A stretch of DNA of 64,000 bases from Tubiluchus corallicola. Taxonomy: Eukaryota; Priapulida; Priapulimorpha; Priapulimorphida; Tubiluchidae. Shown here piece after piece: positions 60,801 to 64,000 of the stretch; the first letter of the stretch is position 1; each line of letters begins with the position of its first letter. The position numbers were made by a program, and so were the translations under genes. Location: assembly GCA_030141605.1 (NCBI GenBank), contig JAQGDQ010000967.1, positions 1-64,000 on the forward strand, written 5' to 3'. The notes under the pieces are model-generated. The model was given only the letters and a program-made list of their open reading frames with translations, searched no databases and was not told where the DNA came from.

Positions 60801-63747
60801 CTAGTCTCCTGCCCACATGGAGAAGGGCAGTGAAGGACCAAAGGGTCATCTAGTCTCTTATATATAGATATAGATATATATATATAGTATATTAAAAATT
60901 AACGGTGATGCTGCGAATAACAAAAACAAAAACAAATAAGAAAAAAATAATAAAAACAGTATAAATGATACAAATTATCCAAAAAGAACTGAAAACAAAA
61001 AATAATAAGGTTAGATACCTAAATCTAAACAAAACAATACAATTATTCAGTAATTATGATTATTATATGTAGTAGTTTCAAATGGGGTCTTATTAACAGG
61101 GGAATTTGACCAAGGTTAGTGAGTAAAGTTAAAAACTGAGAGAAAAAATAAGCATCAAAAAAGTGTAATATAGAAAAATTTATGAGAAAAAGTAAGTATG
61201 AGAAAGAGCAACAATTACTTAGGAGATGAGGAGAAAAAAGAAAAGAAAAAACTTGCTAGCTTGCTTATTAGTCTTACAAGTTATGTACTACAGGTATATC
61301 CATTTAGTAAGATTTTTGGGTATGTTTTGGAAGCAGAAAATAAGCTGAGTGTGGAGAACTGAGTGTGAATGCAAGTAGCAGTTTGAAAGTGGCTTAACTG
61401 GACTTGCCACCTGCTTTGCAGAGCAGTTAGCTAAAGGTTTGCCATATTGCCCACATAGCACTGATGATGAAACCCGCAATGGAAATTTCGATTCTCGAAA
61501 TGTCTGGGGGGTTTTTGTAAGAAAGAATAAAATTTTAGCATTCCACGAATCCCCGGCTACCCACGGTTTTTGTCCCACTTTGGAAAGGTAATCAAACTTG
61601 AACTTGTTCATACCTGTTCGTACTCTAGTAAGCCATGTTTTTCTTTGTCTCTCATTGTTCTTTTTGCCAGGTACACGGCTAGAAAAAACAACAAAACTTC
61701 TCTTATAAGACAATCTATAAACACTACTTACTTCATTATTACACTTATTACTTTATTATTACACTTATTACTTCATTATTACACATTTTACTTCATTATC
61801 ACACTTATTACTTCATTATTACACTATTATTACACTACTTACCTCATTATTACACTACTTACCTCATTATTGCACTACTTACCTCATTCTTACACTAATT
61901 ACTTCATTATTACACTTATTACTTTATTATTACACTACTTACCTCATTACACTACTTACCTCGTTCTTACACTAATTACTTCATCACACTACATTATTAC
62001 GCTACTAACCTCATTACACTACTTACCTCATTATTACACTACTTACCTCGTTATTACACTAGTAATCTCTACACTGCTTACCTCATTATTACACTACGTA
62101 CTTTATTACTTCATTATTGTTTTGTTTAGGTTTATTTGGAAGACGTCATCGAGCGCTCTGTCAGCTTCGCGCAATTTCACCTGCAGAATACCATTTATGG
62201 AGCTTACGATCCGGTCTACAAGGTGGCGCCCAACTCTCGCGGTAAGTTTGTGAGGCGTGAGTCGGAGAAGCGTTATTGTGGTAGATGGTAAATGGTTTTT
62301 GTATCGGGATTCTCGGGTAACACTGAGTACTCTACGTGCAGGGACATGTTAGTGAAATTGAAATTGCAAATTGAAATGGAAATCATAATTTGCGAGGCGT
62401 AGACAACTGATACCAAACGAAACCGAACCGAAATCATTATTGCGAGACTAATTACCGTCAAAACTGAAAAAAACCCGAAATTAATAAAATCCCAGCAAAA
62501 AAGGTAGAACGATGTTTATGGTTAGAAATCATGATGCTTTGAATAAATGAACAAATTTTATTTTCTTAATATTTCGTTGCCTACATTTCATAAATTATCA
62601 AATTATATTCAAATGATGCTTTGATATTTCGGTTGATTGTGCCTGGAGACCTTGACAGTCATCAGCACTGAAGATGTGCCGCGTTGCCGTAAGAAGCATG
62701 CTACAAATGGTACAGAAAGCTATACAAACTATATGTACGCTTTACAAATATATATATATATATATTTGTATATAAATATATATATAAGATTCGAGGCTAC
62801 AGCTCCGACGACGGCACCATTTGCGGTGAGCTATATATCAAATGAAAGGTCTCGATCTAGTGTCGTGCGTGCCATTGGGGGTTTATTTTTGGAATCGGGC
62901 GCACCGGGAGGAACGGGGGGCGAAAAACCTCCAAAAATGGCCATTTTTCGGCAGTTCTTTGCAAAACTTATACCTCTTATTTCTGAAGAACTGGAACGGG
63001 CCGAGGGTGATGCTGGCTATGGGTAGATAGCCTGTTCAGCGGTGGGTGTCATAGGTCTATTTAGAATTTGCGAGAGGGTCACGGCGTCCCGTAACGGGCG
63101 TTTCCTGGACCCAACTCGCGATTTTTTCGAAATTTTGACCAAACAGCATGCGGAAAAAACGTTCTAGTGGCGCCCGGTGGGACTCTTGGAAGGAGATATA
63201 TGGCTCTTTAGAAAGAGGAAGAACGGGGCTGCACGATGATGTGGGCTATATGTTGGGACACGTCCAACAAGAGGAGTACCGACGAGTTAATTAGATGTTC
63301 TATTTTTGGCAATTTTCGCTTAGAAAACTGCTGACGCAAAGCCATTGATCTGACGTCATCCATTATACTCTGTCTATAACCTTATAATGTAAAAGCTGCT
63401 ACAGGCTTTGTGTTATAAATGAGGACTACGTAGGATGTTTGCGTATTATTGATTATAACTATATTTATGCGCAAAATTTTTGCGGGGCCTTTGCTAATAT
63501 ATATATTAATAGCAATATTGTTTAAACACTTATGTTTCTGACTTTAATTTTTTCATCGTGTTTTTTATCTTATTTATATTTCTCTTTTACAGAGGCTTTA
63601 GCAACTAGTAATCGTATGAAGCGGAGTCGGGCGCACGCTGTAACGTCTAGGCCTATTATTTCTCTGTATAATAAACTGGTTGATCTAGTCGGAACTTTTG
63701 CTGATTTAGTGGAGATACAAGCGCTGACGGATACGACTGTGTTACAG
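24924..63747 (+). CDS. NIPBL: NIPBL / Nipped-B / SCC2 cohesin loader, 5' part, 16 exons
   Basis: Exons 24924-24987, 40193-40361, 41706-41806, 43964-44194, 45381-45494, 48201-48323, 49287-49699, 51927-52104, 54376-54540, 55916-55975, 56894-56986, 58203-58306, 59098-59184, 60444-60563, 62130-62241 and 63593-63747 join to 2289 nt (763 codons) with consistent phases and GT-AG ends. The protein starts like human NIPBL (MNGxxPxVPIxTLAGIxSLxD, LPLPxPLP), the part that binds MAU2/SCC4, and later follows human closely from LTAEELMD through KLKAMGVMD, IMTSPNMPK, YLEDVIER and ALTDTTVLQ. NIPBL loads cohesin on chromatin and activates its ATPase, in the nucleus. The N-terminal disordered region is far shorter than in vertebrates. 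The helical (HEAT) body continues beyond the window. A poorly conserved exon could be missing, but every junction already matches in phase. Confidence 0.95.
27946..28023. repeat. Hairpin: TA run with inverted flanks
   Basis: Arms TTTTTAATGATTGAATTTAT and ATAAATCCAATCATTAAAAA flank (TA)n. It may be a tiny palindromic element with an expanded centre, or simply a cruciform-prone site. Confidence 0.8.
29084..29445. repeat. About 16-bp array rich in TGACGTA
   Basis: Units such as TGACGTATGCTGTACA with many variants (TGTATA, TGTTGTA). About 20 TGACGTA words, each a CRE/ATF half site. Produces open frames on the minus strand that are not genes. Confidence 0.9.
32820..32960. repeat. 34-bp tandem repeat, 4-5 units
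   Basis: GAGACAAGGGG recurs at 32823, 32857, 32891 and 32925, exactly 34 bp apart, with spacer GCTCCTGTTTGAGGC. Confidence 0.92.
33206..33335. repeat. 40-bp tandem repeat, 3 units
   Basis: CTCGACCACTG...CCACCCCCGCAGCGTCGTGAATGG recurs at 33206, 33246, 33286 and, shortened, 33324. GC-rich against its surroundings. The 140-residue ORF across it is not supported as a gene. Confidence 0.92.
34121..34265. repeat. 51-bp tandem repeat, 3 units
   Basis: ACGCGTGCCGCATGCGTAC starts at 34121, 34172 and 34223, 51 bp apart. Confidence 0.92.
35048..35106 (+). mobile_element. tRNA-like SINE fragment
   Basis: GGTAGTGTGCTCGCTTCCCA then GGTTGCGGGTTCAACTCCCG: a perfect pol III B box (GGTTCAACTCC) 30-odd bases after an imperfect A box (TAGTGTGCTCG). 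No closed acceptor stem, so a tRNA-derived SINE head or tRNA pseudogene rather than a tRNA gene. Confidence 0.55.
36141..36250. repeat. GATA tetranucleotide microsatellite
   Basis: (GATA)n of about 27 units with one GATG interruption. Confidence 0.97.
36630..36845 (+). mobile_element. LINE 3' end with TTGAA tail
   Basis: Ends TTGTGCTAATAAAGCTGAAT followed by TGAATTGAAT, typical of a LINE 3' UTR with a simple tail. AATTGAATTGAATTT at the left border could be the target duplication. No coding part remains. Confidence 0.6.
37063..37683. mobile_element. TTAA-ended MITE family A, copy 2
   Basis: About 620 bp from TTTAAAGCAAAACCGGATCC to CCTGCCTTCCTTTAA. The best-preserved copy in the window; lies in NIPBL intron 1. 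Confidence 0.85.
39370..39540. repeat. TTAC/TTAT tetranucleotide run
   Basis: (TTAC)n and (TTAT)n mixed with ACTGACTGGC-type interruptions. Confidence 0.93.
39770..39955. repeat. TA, TG and TGAG simple repeats
   Basis: (TA)n, (TG)n with a CGCGCGCG core, GTGAGTGAG and AT-rich palindromic ATATATTATTATAATTATAA stretches in succession. Confidence 0.93.
40193..40361 (+). CDS. NIPBL: NIPBL exon 2
   Basis: 169 bp, acceptor CTTTTTTGCAG|TACTG, donor GGCAT|GTAGGT. Encodes LLPELPLPTPLPSTMTNKSF and RDGNLVTQVAHALGKTSTDG; human has LPLPSPLPATTTKS and DDNLVSQLVHSLNQVSTDH. Part of the MAU2-binding N terminus. A second GGTAAA donor-like site lies 22 bp upstream of the chosen one, but only the chosen donor fits the next exon. 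Confidence 0.93.
40396..40918. mobile_element. TTAA-ended MITE family B, copy 2
   Basis: 523 bp bounded by TTAAAGGAAAACCGGATGAT and ATCGTCCGGTTTTCCTTTAA, inverted repeats of about 22 bp with TTAA outermost at both ends. The termini are shared with family A (AAAACCGG), which suggests one transposase mobilised both. Starts 35 bp after the NIPBL exon 2 donor. Confidence 0.9.
41118..41408. mobile_element. Dispersed repeat C, copy 2
   Basis: Matches 9128-9486 in the same orientation; an internal segment present in the other copy is missing. Confidence 0.8.
41446..41662. repeat. Pyrimidine-rich array before NIPBL exon 3
   Basis: Seven units of about 28-32 bp: TCTGTCTCTTACTTGTTTTT then ACATTGCCCAA. 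The array ends 43 bp before the exon 3 acceptor, in the branch-site/polypyrimidine zone. Confidence 0.92.
41706..41806 (+). CDS. NIPBL: NIPBL exon 3
   Basis: 101 bp, acceptor ATTGCAG|TGAAAT, donor CACG|GTGAGT. Encodes EMKDDSAMDCMEAEMPEILK, MALLKNSNILKHH, aligning with human ELKDNLGSDDPEGDIPVLLQ, AVLARSPNVF. Confidence 0.9.
42208..42714. mobile_element. Tigger/pogo-type MITE with TA duplication
   Basis: 507 bp from CAGTGGCCGCCGCTTATTGT to ATAAGCGGCGGCCACTG, near-perfect inverted repeats, flanked by TA on both sides (42206-42207, 42715-42716). Further TGTCCATATTAAGCGGC copies occur inside both ends. No transposase. Confidence 0.93.
42757..43379. mobile_element. TTAA-ended MITE family A, copy 3
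   Basis: From TTAAAATAAAACCGGTCTC to GCCGTGTCTTCCTTTAAAG; same inner landmarks as copies 1 and 2, more diverged. Confidence 0.85.
43964..44194 (+). CDS. NIPBL: NIPBL exon 4 (disordered region)
   Basis: 231 bp, acceptor CTGTCCAG|GCCTGA, donor CAGG|GTGAGT. Encodes a Ser/Pro/Gln-rich segment starting LSNRFPVYQHNS, without recognisable domains. Assigned because phases match both neighbours and composition fits the NIPBL disordered N-terminal half. Confidence 0.8.
44220..44430. mobile_element. Dispersed repeat J, copy 1
   Basis: Inverted copy of 55490-55700: GTGAAAAGGTCAAAGGTTAA, ACAGTTTTAACAACTAGCTA, AACCTTACCTAGTTCATTTT. Begins inside the donor region of NIPBL exon 4. Class unknown. Confidence 0.75.
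44840..45330. repeat. Degenerate 60-70 bp tandem array before NIPBL exon 5
   Basis: Seven to eight diverged units around TAAATAATCACACTTACAAG then GCTTGCCAGAATGCT and TTGAAGTTTTCAACTTTTGT. Old array, ends about 50 bp before the exon 5 acceptor. Confidence 0.8.
45381..45494 (+). CDS. NIPBL: NIPBL exon 5 (disordered region)
   Basis: 114 bp, acceptor TAATTGCAG|GTACG, donor TCAG|GTACAA. Encodes TSSATINGQLPTPPTPLQHQ and a Ser/Gln-rich tail. No domain. A TIR transposon starts 19 bp past the donor. Confidence 0.8.
45514..48079. mobile_element. Tigger/pogo-type TIR element containing a 1.9 kb array
   Basis: Ends CAGTAAGTCCTCTCTTAACG and CATTAAGCGAGGACTTGCTG with TA on both sides; same family as 9960-11274. 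No transposase. Its interior has been filled by a 76-bp tandem array, which makes it 2.57 kb long. It sits 19 bp after the NIPBL exon 5 donor. Confidence 0.92.
45893..47792. repeat. 76-bp tandem array, about 25 units
   Basis: Unit: GGCCCCGTTCAACTTTGGGA, ATTTTATCTAGTCTGGTTAC, TATAGCAACAGGTTGCAGGC, AAAATTCCTTGCTCCA. Units differ by a few bases and variants recur in blocks. Each has GTTACTATRGCAAC, close to the RFX X-box palindrome GTTGCCATGGCAAC. Confidence 0.96.
48201..48323 (+). CDS. NIPBL: NIPBL exon 6 (Ala/Pro-rich)
   Basis: 123 bp, acceptor TTGTTTTTAG|AAACT, donor GCAG|GTAAGA. Encodes TPPDASQPALSVPHANVAAA followed by Ala/Ser-rich residues. Low complexity; placed by phase and position. Confidence 0.78.
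48569..48956. mobile_element. hAT-like MITE with short terminal repeats
   Basis: 388 bp between ACGGGTGTGCAAACTGTGGC and GCCCGG...TTTGCACACCCCTG. TIR GGGTGTGCAAA typical of hAT MITEs (CAGGGGTGTGCAAACT). Partner copy at 13398. Confidence 0.8.
49287..49699 (+). CDS. NIPBL: NIPBL exon 7 (basic region, HP1-motif equivalent)
   Basis: 413 bp, acceptor TTTTCACAG|GTACG, donor TCG|GTGAGT. Pro/Ser-rich start, then KDKKQRKSKKKSELEVLAEW, then NYVEPAKISLKRQ, which resembles human NFVIPKIKR, then ARVMLQPLSES aligned with human PVVVLQKLSLD. In human NIPBL that place is the PxVxL HP1-binding motif; here the proline is replaced by alanine (ARVML). The exon is followed by a dispersed repeat at 49762. Confidence 0.92.
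49762..50150. mobile_element. Dispersed repeat G, copy 2
   Basis: Inverted relative to 16380-16752. Inside, TTTATGACTTTCGAACACAA to TGCATATTGC is directly duplicated (49792-49879 and 49883-49970). Confidence 0.7.
50151..51590. other. NIPBL intron 7 remainder
   Basis: AT-rich DNA with no recognised gene, transposon or array. A 109-residue minus-strand ORF here has no recognisable domain and no splice support. Confidence 0.5.
51592..51866. repeat. 20-bp array before NIPBL exon 8
   Basis: Fourteen nearly identical units GTGATACGAGTGATGTGGAT, with A for G variants at the right-hand side. Ends 60 bp before the exon 8 acceptor. The minus-strand HHSYHIHITRITSTSLVSHP ORFs are its translation and not a gene. 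Confidence 0.96.
51927..52104 (+). CDS. NIPBL: NIPBL exon 8
   Basis: 178 bp, acceptor TTTACTCCAG|GATCG, donor AAAA|GTAAGA. Encodes DRILAKRHASLLVAKSGGPT and further basic then acidic residues (FDDDDYDND), matching the position of human KLIKDRED and the following charged linker. A 20-bp array ends about 60 bp upstream of the acceptor. Confidence 0.88.
52385..52650. repeat. About 100-bp tandem repeat, 2.7 units
   Basis: TGTCTGACATACTGAAACTT and ATATGAAAATAAAGCTGTCG blocks recur about 100 bp apart; third unit truncated on its left. Confidence 0.92.
53036..53133. repeat. 24-bp tandem repeat, 4 units
   Basis: ATGTTATCTATGAATATCAT followed by TATG, four almost perfect copies. Confidence 0.95.
53769..54200. 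mobile_element. TIR repeat D, copy 1
   Basis: Starts CAGGGTTCGCACGATCAGGG and ends TTTGTGGGAATCCT, an imperfect inverted repeat. Repeated TCAGGGAAAGTC words inside. Partner at 58474. Confidence 0.75.
54376..54540 (+). CDS. NIPBL: NIPBL exon 9 (charged linker)
   Basis: 165 bp, acceptor TTTTACAG|ACAAG, donor GGCT|GTAAGT. Encodes NKKRKYEDDDSPVAPWEQSN then a basic patch KRRKRAVVDEEGHSSGG. Compare the human KRKRST and RRSSGDHRRSGH region. KKRK and RRKR are candidate nuclear-localisation signals. Confidence 0.85.
54625..55455. mobile_element. MITE family A, copy 4, with internal expansion
   Basis: TTAAAGAAAGATTTGACCCA at the left; right end truncated near GGGGTATTATATGAAAAATC. Same landmarks as the other copies but enlarged by a 39-bp tandem array. 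Confidence 0.82.
54722..55052. repeat. 39-bp array inside MITE copy 4
   Basis: About 8.5 units of GTTAGACGGGCACTAGCGCC then TGCATTTCGCCGTTCGTTA. Single-copy in the other family A elements, so it expanded after insertion. 39 bp is a multiple of 3, hence the spurious ORF repeating RRALAPAFR. Confidence 0.95.
55490..55700. mobile_element. Dispersed repeat J, copy 2
   Basis: Inverted copy of 44220-44430, immediately after MITE copy 4. Confidence 0.75.
55916..55975 (+). CDS. NIPBL: NIPBL exon 10 (lysine-rich micro-exon)
   Basis: 60 bp, acceptor AACTTTACAG|TGCCG, donor CGAAG|GTAAGT. Encodes LPKKKKKKGHRESEKALTAE, aligned with human KMKKKEKQKKRKAYEPKLTPEE. Found by homology and phase only. Confidence 0.9.
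55981..56890. other. NIPBL intron 10
   Basis: AT-rich, no array, transposon or gene recognised in its 0.9 kb. Confidence 0.5.
56894..56986 (+). CDS. NIPBL: NIPBL exon 11 with tandemly repeated 3' end
   Basis: Minimal exon 93 bp: acceptor TTTGCCCGCAG|AGCTG and first donor CAGG|GTAAGT at 56987. Encodes ELMDTGTFRKFNHAMEAVFD then SIDEVDVAVDQ; human has EMMDSSTFKRFTASIENILD. The last 51 bp, including the donor, are repeated down to 57700, so donors recur at 56987 + 51n up to 57701 (15 in all), all in frame and without stops. Use of donor n adds 17n residues, at most 238. The first donor gives a gap-free fit to human; which one is used cannot be read from DNA. Confidence 0.9.
56936..57727 (+). repeat. 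NIPBL: 51-bp in-frame array copying NIPBL exon 11 end and its splice donor
   Basis: Fifteen units of GTGTTTGATAGCATAGATGA, AGTGGACGTTGCAGTCGATC, AGGGTAAGTCC. Every unit contains CAGG|GTAAGTCC unchanged. Frame stays open through all units (17 residues each: SVFDSIDEVDVAVDQGK). Changes are few (GACGGT, GTGAAC, GTTGAT, one GTCCATG), so the expansion is recent or homogenised. Confidence 0.97.
57826..58095. repeat. ATATT pentanucleotide satellite
   Basis: About 54 units of ATATT with very few interruptions, 107 bp before the NIPBL exon 12 acceptor. Confidence 0.97.
58203..58306 (+). CDS. NIPBL: NIPBL exon 12
   Basis: 104 bp, acceptor GTGTTGCAG|AAGAC, donor GACTCT|GTAAGT. Encodes EDDDACPPEIVISRSALHDL, then EAAKLKAMGVMD; human has DDDEIPQELLLGK and ESAKIKAMGIMD. 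An ATATT pentanucleotide array ends about 107 bp upstream. Confidence 0.95.
58474..58655. mobile_element. TIR repeat D, copy 2 (short)
   Basis: CAGGGTTCCCACGGTCAGGG start, then GATTGGCCGACACATTATAT and ATCAGTACATGTATGGATGT shared with copy 1; the middle and right end are deleted. Confidence 0.75.
58663..58972. mobile_element. MITE family B, deleted copy
   Basis: CCCTTTAAAGTGTAAACAAG at the left and ATCGTCCGGTTTTCCTTTAA at the right; about 200 bp of the middle are missing compared with 40396-40918. Confidence 0.82.
59098..59184 (+). CDS. NIPBL: NIPBL exon 13
   Basis: 87 bp, phase 0-0. Acceptor TGTTACAG|ATAAG, donor GGTGAT|GTGAGT. Encodes ISTSRLVKLLVILERNIRDA then ARLLLSLGD; human has LSTDKTVKVLNILEKNIQDG. 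Confidence 0.95.
59195..60368. repeat. 77-bp array filling NIPBL intron 13
   Basis: About 15 units: GAATCTTTCAAGCTCATTGT, TCAAACGTTGTTCAATTTAA, ATGTTTTTTTACTCTACGTA, TGTAATGTTTTGAACAG. Each unit has a T-tract followed by an acceptor-like AACAG|GAAT. The array starts 10 bp from the exon 13 donor and stops 75 bp short of the exon 14 acceptor, so it makes up nearly the whole intron. Confidence 0.97.
60444..60563 (+). CDS. NIPBL: NIPBL exon 14
   Basis: 120 bp, phase 0-0. Acceptor TTAATTACAG|AACGA, donor AAACAG|GTGAGC. Encodes NDNEDEELAWQEIIIERVMR then IMTSPNMPK; human has DTEEEERLWRDLIMERVT and IMTSPNMPK. Confidence 0.95.
60676..60868. repeat. 49-bp tandem repeat, about 3.7 units
   Basis: GGGCAGTGAAGGACCAAAGG, GTCATCTAGTCTCCTGCCCA, CATGGAGAA; GGGCAG at 60727, 60776 and 60825. 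Followed by short TA repeats (60859-60890). Confidence 0.93.
60890..61720. other. NIPBL intron 14, unique part
   Basis: A-rich then ordinary AT-rich DNA. No gene or element recognised. Confidence 0.45.
61724..62112. repeat. TTATTACACT-type array up to NIPBL exon 15
   Basis: Irregular 15-21 bp units built from TTCATTATTACACT, ACTTACCTCA and ACTTATTA. Ends 17 bp before the exon 15 acceptor. ACTTACCTC is a donor motif on the opposite strand. Confidence 0.9.
62130..62241 (+). CDS. NIPBL: NIPBL exon 15
   Basis: 112 bp, acceptor TTTGTTTAG|GTTTA, donor CTCGCG|GTAAGT. Encodes VYLEDVIERSVSFAQFHLQN then TIYGAYDPVYKVAP; human has VYIEDVIERVIQYTKFHLQN. Confidence 0.95.
62745..62788. repeat. TA-rich palindrome
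   Basis: ACAAATATATATATATATAT then TTGTATATAAATATATATAT: able to form hairpins; marks the left border of a GC-richer island. Confidence 0.85.
62790..63420. other. GC-richer unexplained island in NIPBL intron 15
   Basis: Composition changes sharply from its AT-rich flanks (GGCGCACCGGGAGGAACGGG, GTCACGGCGTCCCGTAACGG). No recognised domain in any frame, no clear terminal repeats and no second copy in the window. Could be an unrecognised transposon piece or recent insertion. Confidence 0.4.
63593..63747 (+). CDS. NIPBL: NIPBL exon 16 (last in window)
   Basis: 155 bp, acceptor CTCTTTTACAG|AGGC, donor TTACAG|GTGAGG, phase 0 at the end. Encodes SRPIISLYNKLVDLVGTFAD and LVEIQALTDTTVLQ; human has VIVMLYNKVCDIVSSLSE and LLEIQLLTDTTILQ. 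The gene continues past the right edge. Confidence 0.95.
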
Positions 63748-63762
63748 GTGAGGGGAAAATCA

Positions 63763-64000
63763 AGTTTGTCTGTTTTGCAGCTGTCAAGTTTGGTAGTCAC
63801 AACTTTTTGTTGAATGTCAATGATGTAGCCTTTGTGATTATCAAGTTTGTCCGTTTTGCAGTTGTCAAGTTTGGGAACCACGACATTTTGTTGAATGTCT
63901 TTTGTAAATGATGTACCTTTGTGATTATCAAGTTTGTCTGTTTTGCAGTTGTCAAGTCTGGTAGTCGCGGCTTTTTGTTGAACGTCTTTTGTAAATGATG
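63763..64000. repeat. About 80-90 bp array after NIPBL exon 16, cut by right edge
   Basis: TCAAGTTTGTCTGTTTTGCA starts at 63763, 63841 and 63929. Each copy has an acceptor-like TTTGTCYGTTTTGCAG. Starts 15 bp after the exon 16 donor and continues beyond the window. Confidence 0.92.

Noticed and set aside
62637-63026. 129-codon ORF through the GC-richer island
   Set aside because: Starts in unrelated AT-rich sequence across a TA repeat; no family resemblance in the part within the island.

Overview
This is animal (metazoan) nuclear DNA. Protein-coding sequence is a small fraction of the window. It is split into short exons with GT-AG introns of up to 15 kb, and the non-coding DNA is AT-rich and crowded with tandem repeats and short transposon remnants. 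The species cannot be named from the window; an invertebrate is the simplest reading, because both proteins are clear but divergent orthologues of vertebrate families.

Two genes lie head to head. On the minus strand, positions 17090 down to 2203 hold a complete CLIP4-type gene (CAP-Gly linker protein). It has 11 coding exons that join in one frame to 744 residues: an N-terminal region, ankyrin repeats, then three CAP-Gly microtubule-plus-end modules. On the plus strand, from 24924 to the right edge, lies the 5' half of the cohesin-loader gene NIPBL/Nipped-B/SCC2. Sixteen coding exons join in frame to 763 residues, from the conserved start to the beginning of the helical-repeat body, and the gene continues beyond the window. 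The two start codons are about 7.8 kb apart, and the space between holds MITE and LINE remnants, one perfect NRF1-type palindrome and a probable NIPBL 5' UTR exon. The two genes have no evident joint function.

Layout: 1-2.2 kb, tandem arrays downstream of the CLIP gene; 2.2-17.1 kb, CLIP exons and introns, including a 2 kb array of 29-bp units, a LINE fragment, and a 5S-rRNA-derived SINE nested inside a TIR transposon; 17.1-24.8 kb, divergent intergenic region; 25.0-40.2 kb, NIPBL intron 1; 40.2-63.7 kb, NIPBL exons among arrays and MITEs.

The most notable observation is that tandem arrays repeatedly sit on or beside exon boundaries. Three of them copy the 5' splice site together with the end of the exon. 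In NIPBL exon 11 a 51-bp unit, in frame, gives 15 identical splice donors. In CLIP exons 2 and 3 the 40-bp and 33-bp units each carry a donor plus about 16-17 bp of exon. No prokaryote-like operon, CRISPR array or defence system is present. All long repetitive ORFs except the NIPBL exon 11 array are products of stop-free tandem units.
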